Assembly: GCA_033063855.1 (NCBI GenBank)
Contig: CP093831.1
Span: 21,824,001 to 21,888,000, forward strand
Source: Smittia aterrima
Taxonomy: Eukaryota > Arthropoda > Insecta > Diptera > Chironomidae
Length of the DNA: 64,000 nucleotides
Reading direction: 5' to 3'
The position numbers were made by a program, and so were the translations under genes. The notes under the pieces are model-generated. The model was not told the origin of the DNA. It made no database searches and worked only from the letters and a program-made list of their open reading frames with translations. This document shows, piece by piece, positions 25,601 to 36,600 of this stretch (position 1 is the stretch's first letter; each line of letters starts with the position of its first letter).

Positions 25601-28600
25601 AAAAATTGTGAAATTAAATGTTTCTCTGCTCATTTCTAGGAGAGATCACAAACCTTTATCATAATTCTCTACATTACAGATAATCACAAGTAGCGAAGTT
25701 CACCTGATTAAGGTTCGTAGAAAGAAGGCAAAAGGGGGATGATCCAATTAAGTGAACAAATTCTTTTTGCCATTCGAAACTTAATTTCATTTATGACTTG
25801 ACTTTACCTTGAATCATTCACGTGTTTCCAACCCTTGCGATGATGTTGGTTCTGTCTATGAGTGAGGGGAGAATCTGCTTTTTTCTTCTAGAACGAAAAC
25901 ACAATTTGATGTGATTTCTCCACGAAAAATAGCGCTGATTGATCGAAAAGAAAAGCTGAATTCGTTCGCTCAGTTTCCTCATCTAAAGACGTAATCAGAT
26001 TTTTTTTCGGTTCAGCATGAACGGCTCATCACTTTCAGCATAAAACGAGACGAGTAAAAACCTTATGCGTCAGAATAATTTCTCGCTCTTCTCGAGATCG
26101 TTTTTCTGGGTCACGACTTCGCTGAATACTAAAAGAATTTTTTAATTTCTCGGCGCTTGAGGGATCAACGAAGCTCTTTCCTTGCCCTTGATTCTCCCGG
26201 TTCCTAATAATTCCATAAAGAGCTCCGACCGAAAAGAAAATCACTCGAGGGCGCTTATTAAATTCGTATTGTTTGATTCTCGTCTTTACTTTGCGGTGAT
26301 TTAATTTCTGCTTTGCGCTCTAAATCATTCATTCCGCCTTTGCGTCTCCAATTATATCGATGATGGTTTTCTTCGTACGCAAATAAATTTGGGGAAGTTT
26401 TTAGGGCTCCATCGGAGGTACGAGGAACGTGATTCTTCTTCATTAATTTACGCTGAGGTCAATTAAGATTTATCATTCAATTGACTTCTGTCTTTCTTTC
26501 TCTCGAGCCTCCTTCGTCATCTTCGCATAAAACAATCAATTTGTCATCTTACTGGCTCTCGCTTAGAAGTCAATTTTCTCTTTCTCAAGTTTTTATTTGG
26601 CAAATAAAATCAAAATTTGCATACGCAGCTCAATTACATGACTCACGTCGCTCGGGATGACGATCCACAGTTTTCTCTTCGATTTTTTTTATAACAAAAG
26701 CTTAAACTTCTGGAAACCCCTTTGTTTATTTCTCCGATTATCGACGACGGCGGCATCGGCTTCTTGTTTGTCATTAATTTATCGGCATGTAAACGCTGAC
26801 GGCGAAAGCCACTTTTTGTGTAATCAAATTTGCGGCTTCTTCTCGTCTCTTTTACTTCAAATTCATAATTAATCCATTATTATCATGTTTGTCGTCTTCG
26901 TTATGTTTGTTAGCGGGGAGAGTAAAAAGGCTCCCGGGCGATAATTTTATTCTCATGCCAGAAATTTGAATTTCATTAAGGCCGAGTTACAAAAACAAAA
27001 GCAAAGCCAAAAATTCTTCCAAACGAATGTCAAATAGCTTCGGGGGCGGACGCGGAAAGAGTTTTTGTTGATTCACGGCTCTTTAATTACAGGTTGGATT
27101 TGGCTGTTGGCCGTAAATCTCATCATGTTTGTTCTTCCCTTTTCACGTTACATTTTCGCCAAACTTCTCCCCGACAACTCTAATCAAATGTAAATATTTA
27201 AAGAAAAAGCGAGCAGAGTACGAGAAAACATGACTTTCTCGAGGATGAAATGATTCCTAAACAGCTGGGAGTCATTCGACGTGCTTCTCGTTGTAAATCT
27301 TCTCGGATTTCAAAGCCTTAATAACATGGCCAAGAGAAATGTTTACGATAAGAAGCGAAGAGCTTAAAATCTCAGTCAAGTTTAGTTTCCCTTATAAAAT
27401 TATTTAAATTCATTGAAAGCTTTCAATTTCATCTTCAATAATTAATAATAATTAGACATCGTATTGATTAATTATTCGGGTCACCGGCCGGCGAGTTTAT
27501 TAAAATAAATTAAGTTGTCATACTGTCTGCATTTTAATGAGAGGCCATGTCTTACCTAAACGTGGCTGGAAACAATTAATTCAATTTGTCACTAAACGCC
27601 CGTTTTTGTTTCTTTTATTCTCGATTAGGTGATAACTAAATGAACGAATGTGTGAAGGAAGTGGCCGCTTTGTTTATCCGAACGGTTGGGAATTGTCTGA
27701 GACTTGCACGCGCGTTTCAGTAAACAAAATTAAGTCTCGAGATATCTCTAACACGTCCGAGTGAAATCATGGAGTCTCATTAGTCGTCGCCACACAAAAG
27801 CTCGAGTTAAGGAACTCAATTCCGGCGCCTAATTTGTGCTCACTTCACTTCTTCTTTGTTGTTTTATGAAACTCCCGCCTGTATCATTGCAAAGAAGAAA
27901 TCTGTCATTAATCAAAAATCTCGAGCGATGATTATCGAGAGTTCAAGAAGTGATCCATGTGCATCAATTATCATCATGAAATATTGATTCGACCCACATT
28001 CGTTCGTGCTAACTTTATTTTTATGATCCAGACTGTAATTACAGTGTTGCGTTCTGTTTATTTGCCGATTGGAGTTGCACTTCGTGATCAGTTTGCGATG
28101 CTTTTGGGCATTCCTTACTATGTTTCCTGAATTCTGTGGTGTTGAGCGGTCTTCACCTTCCTTATGTTGTCCTGCTCATCGAAATTGCGGCTACATTGTA
28201 ATGTTAATGCCTGCGAAGGAAAATCATCGCCCGGGTGGTTACAAATTGTGATTTTTATTCGGGTCTTCGTAAGATTAATGAGAGAGTCGTCGTCGTATTG
28301 TATGATTGATAAGGGATTCGAAAAGGAGAAACATCATTTGATGATGTGATGCGGCAAGTCGTAATTATTATGTTTGTCGTTCGATTCGTGCAGACTTGTT
28401 GGCATTTGAGGGAAAACCGTTGAAGCGCGTCAGATTGAGGAAACGTTATTTCGGCCTCGAATAAAAGAAAGAAGAAGAGTCAAAGCGGCATTTCGACCCT
28501 CGAGAGATTGAGATTGCGGCAGGAAGAAGGCAAAAAGGTCACAACGTGGAAAATCTTATCGGACATGAAGCCGAAAAATAATCGCTCATTGTCACTTTTT

Positions 28601-30960
28601 ATCATATTTGCGCCTCCACCTCCCTCGTGTACGACGGGTCGAGAATTGTAATAAAAGGATCGTTCGCTCACCTTTTTCTGCTCGTTTACTTTCATCCTGA
28701 ATGTAAATGGCTCAATTGAAACGATCTCGGGTTGAAATCCGTGTTTAATTGGTCAGCTGCGAGAATTCTCTCTCGAGTAGCCAAAGTTTCGTGCAACGAT
28801 TTCCATTAGAAATAACTTTGCTAAGGGCAAATCACGAATTGAGGATCTGATTACGAAATCATGAAAAAAACTAAAATTCCTTCACAGTTCATCAATCTTT
28901 GATTTGACTCGGAAAGCTCTTCCTCATTCAAGGAAATTACGTGACGAAGTTCAGGTGACAGCGCTAACAAAGGGCGACAGAAGAATTAAACAAATTGCCG
29001 TTCAATCCCCAGTGGGCAATTCTTAAATTCAATTCAGCTCGGCTGTTCAAAAAATGCTCCACTCAGGAAACGCTTGTGGAAAGGAGGAATTATTGCAGTC
29101 GTTTTATTCACGTTTCGTGGAAATTAAATTAACATTTGCGGTGGACAGTTTCACTCCTGCAGGAGAGTTGACTCTCAATTTGCATTAAGTCGTGAGTCGG
29201 TCTCTTTGGACTCAGAGCGAGATTAATCATTTTTCATTTCACTCTACGGCTTATAATAATCCTTGACGTCAATCAAGTCGGGCTTTTGTTTTATGGACTC
29301 TCGAGTTTGCAGCGGAAAATTAAATTAATAATCGACCTAGAAGCCAAAGTCGGTAAAGCAGATTTTATTCTCATTTTCTCTCAGACTTAGTTGAACATAA
29401 AACTTATTTATGCTCTCAAAGCGGTTGAAGTTTCTTGACTTGACTGCTTTGCTCTGCTGAAAATTTATTTCACTTAATGCTCGCCACCTGATCATTTTAC
29501 GCGATCAATTTTATTTTATGTCGTCTCCTAAAAAAATGCTTTGCTTTAGTAGTCAACTGGCACTTCATTTTATTTTTTTGTTGTATTGGCTCAATACGAG
29601 AAATTGTTTCGCAAACAAATCCAAAAGTTTTACATGCTCAATGCGATGTGCATGTTAGGAATTTTAAATAAAATCTCATGTCGTTGCATTTCCATCTCCT
29701 TTGCCCTTCTGGCAAAGTGACGAGAACAAATAAACTTGTATTCAATTATTTTTTCCTCAATGAGTTGATTTAGTATTCCAATCGTCGTGAGTTCAATAGA
29801 ATTTCGCATGAAGAATTCCACATTTGTGGCTCGACTTTTCATTCTTGTTTTCAGCTTTGTCGTGGCTAATGGCGACAATAATAGCGCAATAAACTTTGAT
29901 AGCTTTAAAGCGTCAACCACTTGATGGATTCGTCAAATAAGATTGAGACGAACGAAGAGAGATGAGAGCCCAGTGGGGCTGTTTAAACGATATCTCGATG
30001 CGTGTTTCATGTCTATTTTCAATCTCCTTCAATCAAATAGATTTCTTCATTCTCCGTCTTTCTCTTTATAGCACGTCTAGGGCTAATCTCGTTTAAAACC
30101 TATTAATTTTTCAATCAAAATCACGGCAGCTCCTTGAATTACTTTCTCAATGACCCCAGCGAGCGATTCACAGCTTAAACGTTTATCGCTTTATTCGACT
30201 CACTTCACAACTTACAAGAACATAGAAAGGGTTTAAAAGAGAAAAGCAGCGATAGCGATTAACATTTTCAGTTGGAAGACAAAATCCCGCGGGCGCCTTA
30301 ACTTGGAAACGTGATTGGAATCACAGTTCGGTGCATTCAAGAGAAGAAACTGAAGCGCAACGAATTGAATTGCAGTGTCAAAAAAAATCAAAAACTGTCT
30401 GCGGTTGGCAAAGTCAATTCAGCTAATTTTCTTTTACTGACCAAATCCATTTCCGGCTGTCAGTTACTGAATGATGTCAAACGAATTCTCTTTTTGCGCA
30501 ACATTCGCAATATCAATTTATGACTGTCGGACGAGGAGGAGACGAGGGAGACAACGCAAACAGACACAGCTTGAGTCAATTCCAGTAGCTCATTTTAATT
30601 AATTATCACATATTTTTATGGCGCTTTGTTTGAAAGCCATAAATGGATTTCGTTTGTTCAACTGTCGACAATCGAGGGCTGTAACTGCAAAAAGTAAAAC
30701 GAAGCTTTTTGCTGCAATTTGCTTTTTATTATACATTGTTCCCTTAAATTTATATTCGTATTTCTGTCGAAGAGCCTTCGGTCTCGTTGAGGGTTGAAGG
30801 AACTTATACTTACATGTATTTGCAAGAGCGGAGCAGCCGCCAAAGCTTTTCTCTGAAAATTTTATCGTATTCAGGGTAAATCCTCATAAAAAAAGATTTT
30901 CATTAAATCTTTTAATTGGCGAGAAAAATGCATTTTATTGAACGTCAATTTAACGGAAAA
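25601..30960. other. Gene-poor intergenic DNA
   Basis: I see no convincing exon. Many TAATTA/AATTAA homeodomain-type cores occur, as expected in A+T-rich DNA and possible enhancers. A 12-bp perfect palindrome CTCCTGCAGGAG stands at 29154-29165, followed by GAGAGT-TG-ACTCTC. The open frame at 29630-29920 (minus) has no family signal. Confidence 0.5.
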
Positions 30961-30973
30961 ATTTAAACATCAT

Positions 30974-31004
30974 TTTCGATCAGTCGATCACTTTCGATCA
31001 GTCG
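30974..31004 (+). promoter_or_regulatory. Duplicated initiator-like TTTCGATCAGTCG
   Basis: The 13-mer TTTCGATCAGTCG occurs at 30974-30986 and again at 30992-31004, 18 bases apart, 46 bases before the zinc-finger ATG. TCAGTC matches the insect initiator. The paralogous zinc-finger gene has TTCGATCAGT just upstream of its own ATG, so this looks like a conserved core promoter, here in two copies. Confidence 0.5.
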
Positions 31005-31049
31005 GGCAGTTGCCATTTTGATAACAATGAAATTTAAGAGCTTGTCAAT

Positions 31050-33545
31050 ATGGAAGAAGCCAGCGATCAAGAATTTTTTTCCGAAGACGACATGAAGCAA
31101 GAACCAGAGATTGATCAGTCCTCATCTGAAGATTCAATTATCGAGGACATCAAACAAGAATCAGAAATTGATCAGTCCTCATCTGAAGACTCAATTATCG
31201 AAGACGTCAAACAAGAATCGGAGAATGATCAGTCCTCATCTGAAGATTCAATTATCGAGGACATCAAACAAGAATCAGAAATTGATCAGTCCTCATCTGA
31301 AGACTCAATTATCGAGGAAGTCAAACAAGAATCAGAGAATGATCAGTCTTCATCTGAAGACTCAATTATCGAAGACGACATGAAGCAAGAATCAGAGAAT
31401 GATCAGTCCTCATCTGAAGACTCAATTATCGAGGACGTCAAACAAGAATCAGAGAATGATCAGTCCTCATCTGAAGACTCAATTATCGAGGACGTCAAAC
31501 AAGAATCAGAGAATGATCAGTCCTCATCTGAAGACTCAATTATCGAGGACGTCAAACAAGAATCAGAGAATGATCAGTCTTCATCTGAAGACTCAATTAT
31601 CGAAGACGACATGAAGCAAGAATCAGAGAATGATCAGTCCTCTTCGGAAGACTCAATTATCGAGGAAGTCAAACAAGAATCAGAGAATAATGAGTCCTCA
31701 TCTGATGATTCAATTATCGAGGACGTCAAACAAGAATCAGAGAATGAGCAGTCCTCATCTGATGACTCAATTATCGAGGACAGCAAAAAAGCACCAGAAA
31801 TTGATCAGTCCTCATCTGAAGACTCAATTATCGAGGACGTCAAACAAGAATCAGAGAATGATCAGTCCTCATCTGAAGACTCAATTATCGAGGACGTCAA
31901 ACAAGAATCAGAGAATGATCAGTCCTCATCTGAAGACTCAATTATCGAGGACGTCAAACAAGAATCAGAGAATGATCAGTCCTCATCTGATGATTCGATT
32001 ATCAAGAACAGCAAACAAGCGCCAGAAATTGATCAGTCCTCATCTGATGATTCAATTATCAAGAACAGCAAACAAGCGCCAGAAATTAATCAGTCCTCAT
32101 CTGATGATTCAATTATCAAGAACAGCAAAAAAGCACCAGAAATTGATCAGTCCTCATCTGAAGACTCAATTATCGAGGACGTCAAACAAGAATCAGAGAA
32201 TGATCAGTCCTCATCTGAAGACTCAATTATCGAGGACGTCAAACAAGAATCAGAGAATGATCAGTCCTCATCTGATGATTCGATTATCAAGAACAGCAAA
32301 CAAGCGCCAGAAATTGATCAGTCCTCATCTGATGATTCAATTATCAAGAACAGCAAACAAGCGCCAGAAATTAATCAGTCCTCATCTAATGATTCAATTA
32401 TCGAGGACAGCAAACAAGAACCAGAAGTCGATGAAGTTAGGGAAGTGAAGATCGTTTTGAAGAAATTTGATAGAAGATTGAGAAAAAGTTCTGCAAAGTT
32501 GTTTGAAAATTTTTTCTTCTGCGATAAGTGTGACTTCGTAACTAAGCGATTAGATATCTTGAGATATCATCTAAAAGCAAGAACTTGTTTACAAAATCGA
32601 GTATCAAATTGGCGCTGCACCAAATGCGATTACGAAACTTCAAAGAAAAGATGTCTAACACAACATTACCAGATTCACGTAAGGAAGTTTCCATGCGAAA
32701 CTTGCAACAAAAATTTCGCACAAAAATGGACATTGAAAAGTCATCAACAGAACAAACGCCATGGCGTCTTTGCCAAGAAACCAACAAAATTCAAATGCAG
32801 TTCTTGCGATTATTTGTGTGCTACTAAATATGGAATATATGGTCATGAAAGAGATTTTCACAGAAAATTCAACTTCCAATGCGACATTTGTGGTAATACA
32901 ACGAAATATAGGAGCAGTCTAAAACGGCACATGGAACTCCATGCCAAAGTCTCTTGCCTGAAATGTCAACGCATGCTAGTTAAGCATCGTCTTAAGAAAC
33001 ACATTGAGAAATACCATGATATTGATAAAGTCCAGTGCGACTTATGTTCAAAAATATGCAAGAACAAAGTTTTACTGACATTGCACATGAAAAGACACTT
33101 CAAAGTTAAATGCTCAATATGCAGAAAGTTATTGATTAAGACTTCTTTGAATCAGCATATGAAATCCATTCATTCTTATGGAATATATGTTCATGAAAGA
33201 GATTCTCACAGAAAATTGAATTTCCAGCGAAAATTGTACTTCCAATGCGACATTTGTGGTAAAACACCGAAATATAGGAGCGTTCTAATACGGCACATGA
33301 AACTCCATGCCAAAGTCTCTTGCCTGAAATGTCAACGCATGATAGTTAAGCATCGTCTTAAGAAACACATTGAGAAATACCATGATATTGATGAAGTCCA
33401 GTGCGACTTATGTTCAAAAATATGCAAGAACAAAGTTTTACTGACATTGCACATGAAAAGACACTTCAAAGTTAAATGCCCATTGTGCAGAAAGTTATTG
33501 ATTAAGACTTCTTTGAATCAGCATATGAAATCCATTCATCCTTAA
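31050..33545 (+). CDS. C2H2 zinc-finger protein with 23-copy acidic SUMO-consensus repeat array
   Basis: A single exon encodes 831 residues. Residues 22-460 are 23 tandem units of 19-20 residues (consensus DQSSSEDSIIEDVKQESEN). Sixteen units, plus one site in the leader, carry the SUMO-acceptor consensus [VIM]KQE. SSSED is a CK2-type phosphorylation site. A basic linker (KIVLKKFDRRLRK) follows. Then come a C2HC finger (FFCDKCD...) and eleven C2H2 fingers with short, mostly non-TGEKP linkers. The last four fingers are a tandem duplicate of the preceding four. The protein is likely nuclear and DNA-binding, with the acidic array acting as an effector or SUMO platform (inference). It is a paralogue of the minus-strand gene at 52585-53871, which shares the linker KI(V/I)LKKFDR and the finger series but has no array. 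No orthologue is recognised. Confidence 0.9.
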   Translation: MEEASDQEFFSEDDMKQEPEIDQSSSEDSIIEDIKQESEIDQSSSEDSIIEDVKQESENDQSSSEDSIIEDIKQESEIDQSSSEDSIIEEVKQESENDQSSSEDSIIEDDMKQESENDQSSSEDSIIEDVKQESENDQSSSEDSIIEDVKQESENDQSSSEDSIIEDVKQESENDQSSSEDSIIEDDMKQESENDQSSSEDSIIEEVKQESENNESSSDDSIIEDVKQESENEQSSSDDSIIEDSKKAPEIDQSSSEDSIIEDVKQESENDQSSSEDSIIEDVKQESENDQSSSEDSIIEDVKQESENDQSSSDDSIIKNSKQAPEIDQSSSDDSIIKNSKQAPEINQSSSDDSIIKNSKKAPEIDQSSSEDSIIEDVKQESENDQSSSEDSIIEDVKQESENDQSSSDDSIIKNSKQAPEIDQSSSDDSIIKNSKQAPEINQSSSNDSIIEDSKQEPEVDEVREVKIVLKKFDRRLRKSSAKLFENFFFCDKCDFVTKRLDILRYHLKARTCLQNRVSNWRCTKCDYETSKKRCLTQHYQIHVRKFPCETCNKNFAQKWTLKSHQQNKRHGVFAKKPTKFKCSSCDYLCATKYGIYGHERDFHRKFNFQCDICGNTTKYRSSLKRHMELHAKVSCLKCQRMLVKHRLKKHIEKYHDIDKVQCDLCSKICKNKVLLTLHMKRHFKVKCSICRKLLIKTSLNQHMKSIHSYGIYVHERDSHRKLNFQRKLYFQCDICGKTPKYRSVLIRHMKLHAKVSCLKCQRMIVKHRLKKHIEKYHDIDEVQCDLCSKICKNKVLLTLHMKRHFKVKCPLCRKLLIKTSLNQHMKSIHP
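31113..32429 (+). repeat. 23-copy 57/60-bp coding minisatellite
   Basis: Twenty-one units are 57 bp and two (units 5 and 9) are 60 bp, the latter inserting one codon (EDDM). Three unit types occur: EDVKQESEN-type; KNSKQAPEI-type (units 16-18, 21, 22); and intermediates (12 and 23). Units 13-18 and 19-22 form a partly repeated higher-order block. Near-identity between many units points to recent expansion or gene conversion. All changes keep the frame. Confidence 0.95.
32829..33542 (+). repeat. Tandem duplication of a four-finger cassette
   Basis: Copy 1 is 32829-33176 (348 bp). Copy 2 is 33177-33542 (366 bp) and differs mainly by an 18-bp insertion after HRKLNFQ. The copies are almost identical in DNA. 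The duplication began in the middle of a finger, so copy 2 starts with the His half only (YGIYVHERDSH) without its Cys pair. Confidence 0.9.
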
Positions 33546-33634
33546 TAAGCAAAGACTTTGTAACAAACATGGATTTACTACCAAAGAATTGAAATGAAAC
33601 TGTAAAATTGAAATGTTCCTTCGCAATCTGATAA

Positions 33635-33640
33635 AATAAA
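33635..33640 (+). terminator. Poly(A) signal of the repeat zinc-finger gene
   Basis: AATAAA lies 90 bases after the stop, with a second copy (AAATAAA) a few bases further on. Confidence 0.5.
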
Positions 33641-33659
33641 AAATAAATTTGAATTATAC

Positions 33660-36600
33660 TTCTAACTTAAAGATTATTAGTTTTACTTGACAACAAACCA
33701 AAATGTTTCTCATATTCTTTTCAGATGGCAACTGAATTTGCAAAAGAAAACGCTACAAAAAACTTCTTTAAGTGTAGTTCCCATGTCTAATTGTGCCTTG
33801 CGTGTGCGGAACAATGATTGAAGTTTACTACAAAATATTCAAATAATTTGTAAACTTTATTTTGCTGGAGTTCTTGAAAACATTTTAGAGAACGACATAT
33901 AATTTGATTTTACTTTAAATGCTCTCTTGAATATCGTTTCGACTTCAAAAATCCGCTGGTGGGATAATTTAATGCGACAAATTTATCGAAAAAGAAAATC
34001 TCTGGCGCAATTTGCGTTGAACCACTCAATTAAGTCGAACAATAATTAAAGACAATTCGCAGTCGCTCCATCTCGCGATAATTATCAACTGCAGTGGCCT
34101 ACAAAGACCTTAATTGTACACGGTAGCAAGGCAGTATCTTAGCTCGACGCCTTCGGGCGATGATTTGCCTCAACTTTGAACGCGTGCACGTTTAAACAAG
34201 CAGCAATTATCGTTGAATTTCTTACTGACGCTGTTATCAATAAAAATGCTCGAAATGCTTATTAAGATGAACATTTCTTACGACTTTTCTCATAATACGC
34301 TAAACAATTCATGAGGTAGTTTATGTCATGAATGAACTTGAAGATCTCTTGAGTCACGTGAGATTATTCTAAGAGCAAGCACTTGATGACATTAACAAGC
34401 AGTTTTATGGCGAAATAAAATAAATTTCATTTTATTGAAGGTCAATCGAGTTGGGAATTTAGCTGAGCGAGAAAGGTGAGGACAGAAAAATTTGCAAACA
34501 TAATTGCGAGCGATTTTTTTTTCACCAACAAGCCGCAATCAATGAAGATAATTGATTCCCATCTGATAATGAACGATCGACCGAAAAAATAATAAAACTT
34601 TTATTATTCGTTCAGCTCAATCGCAGAAAATCCGGTCGAAGTTGTATTTTTTGGTTTTCAACTCTTTCTCAGCAAATTTTCTGCTCCATTAGTTTTTCTT
34701 TCCTCGCTCTCGGATCGAAATGCTTCAACAAAGAGAATAATTGATTCAAAATGAAAGTCTCACAGTTTATTGTTGCGCTCGTCTTGTTTTATCCGTCATT
34801 GAGCTGGCAATTTTCGTCGTTGATGTGTTTCAACTCGCTGAAGTGTTGAGTAATCTTTAAGTCTACGACTTTTAAATCTTCTGTAATTGCATTTTCATTA
34901 TCTGAGTATTAGGATGATTTAAAATCGATTGTTTGAATTGGATTATAAGAAATTTAGCAGCGAAAGTGAGAAAGTCTTTGTTAGCTAACAAAATCTTTGT
35001 TTCTCATTAAGCAGAAAGAAATTAAAACCCAAATGAATTTATTTTGGTAAATCCGAGACGTTGTCTAGTCAAGATTTTGCAATCAGCATTAAAGTTAAGC
35101 GACTCGAACCAGTTACTTCTTTAGGATCTCGCTCTAAACATCATTCCAGCTGTCCTCACTTCTTTCAAAGGAATGCCACTCGCAGCATTAAGTCATTCAT
35201 CACCGAAACTTTTGAGAAAAGCTGGAATGTTAAAAGAACCTTCATCACAGAAAAGACAAAGAAATGAAAATTGTTGATGAAAGTTTTCTTAAGAGAATTA
35301 AAATATTTCGTTTTACGATTTAAAATTTAAAACTCCAAGATATCTGCAAGTGATTCACTTCGTTGAACTTCAGTTATCTGAATCTTTGATGTACAATTCT
35401 GCGGAAGCGAAAGTTGTAAAATAAAATTGGAAATTCATTCATTAGACTTCGAGTTTTGATCTTATCTCCATCTCATTGCCTTCAGTCAGGAAAAGACCGA
35501 AGGAACTTGATGAGATCTGATTATGTAAAGAGCGACATTTCTTCTTCACATTGACGAACGGAAACGAAATCTTTCGTTACGAAGAAAAGATTTTCGAGAA
35601 GGTTTTGTTTTCGTTTTGGCTTTAAATGAAAGTTGATGGACAAGAAGTGTGGCATGGCTTTTGATTGCTCGACTTTAAGTGGCTTGTCTATTGGTTTGTT
35701 GTGTGCTATTGTTGGGGGAGACGAGAAAAATCTTTTTCAAGAGCCAAAGTACTCTCTATTCAACAATTTTCCATCCATTCATTGAATATTTAATCTCAAT
35801 ACTCTCTATCTTCAATTGCCATTACAAATTCCGAGTCTTTCCTTAGTCACTCGAAATGATTCTCTTCCTACAACACTTCGGCCGTCTCAGTCTGGAATTG
35901 TTGGAATTCCTTTCGACTTAATCATTCACACAACGCCGCTTCAAATTACTCTAACAATAAAAGTGTCGGGAATCAGGAACAAGTGCGAAGGGAAAGAAGG
36001 AAGAACACGCATCGTTGTATAAAATAAAAAGGAACAAAAGGTTGTGAAAGAATTTAATTTCAACTTTGAATGAAATCGTAGACTGAATAGAATTGGAATG
36101 TGGCATATTAAAGTCGTTCCGAAGCTTGTAAAGGATCGTAATAAACAAATTGACTTCATTTGAATTTGTTAGTATTCACCGGAAGTTACAGTTTCAATGA
36201 GATTACGATGAGATTATAAAATCTTGCTGATCAAATTTGCTCTGAGAAACCTGAGCAACTTCCTTTTAAAATATTTATCTTGGCTCGGTTTCTTTCAAAT
36301 AAGATGTCGAAGTTTTGAGACTTTGCGAGACATCTTTGAAGCAGATTTACGGTTGCGGAATGACAAGACATTTTATTTTTCAACAGCAGTCGCGATGGTT
36401 TTCTTTATGGAAGGGGTTGAAAAGTTTAAACCGCTGATGAAGACTTCCTCATCAAATCAGGGAATTGTACGAAAATTAAGTCAATTTGAGAAGCTACCGA
36501 GAACACTTCTTACTTTAATTTCATTGCGAAAGACTTCCCTTCAAATGACCTTCAGATATTTTTGATATCTTAAGCCGTTGAAAAGTTTGTCTGAGAATTT

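Noticed and set aside
31113..32429. Regular repeats resembling a CRISPR array at first glance
   Set aside because: Units are contiguous with no unique spacers and encode protein in frame; the DNA is from an animal.
31630..32448. Long second-frame open reading frame (272 codons, Ser/Lys/Gln/Thr-rich) over the repeat array
   Set aside because: The unit length is a multiple of three and the unit has no stop in that frame, so any array stays open. The start is internal to the repeats and the real frame continues into zinc fingers.
36224..36565. Open frame of 113 codons in the gene desert
   Set aside because: Random-looking composition and no conserved motif.
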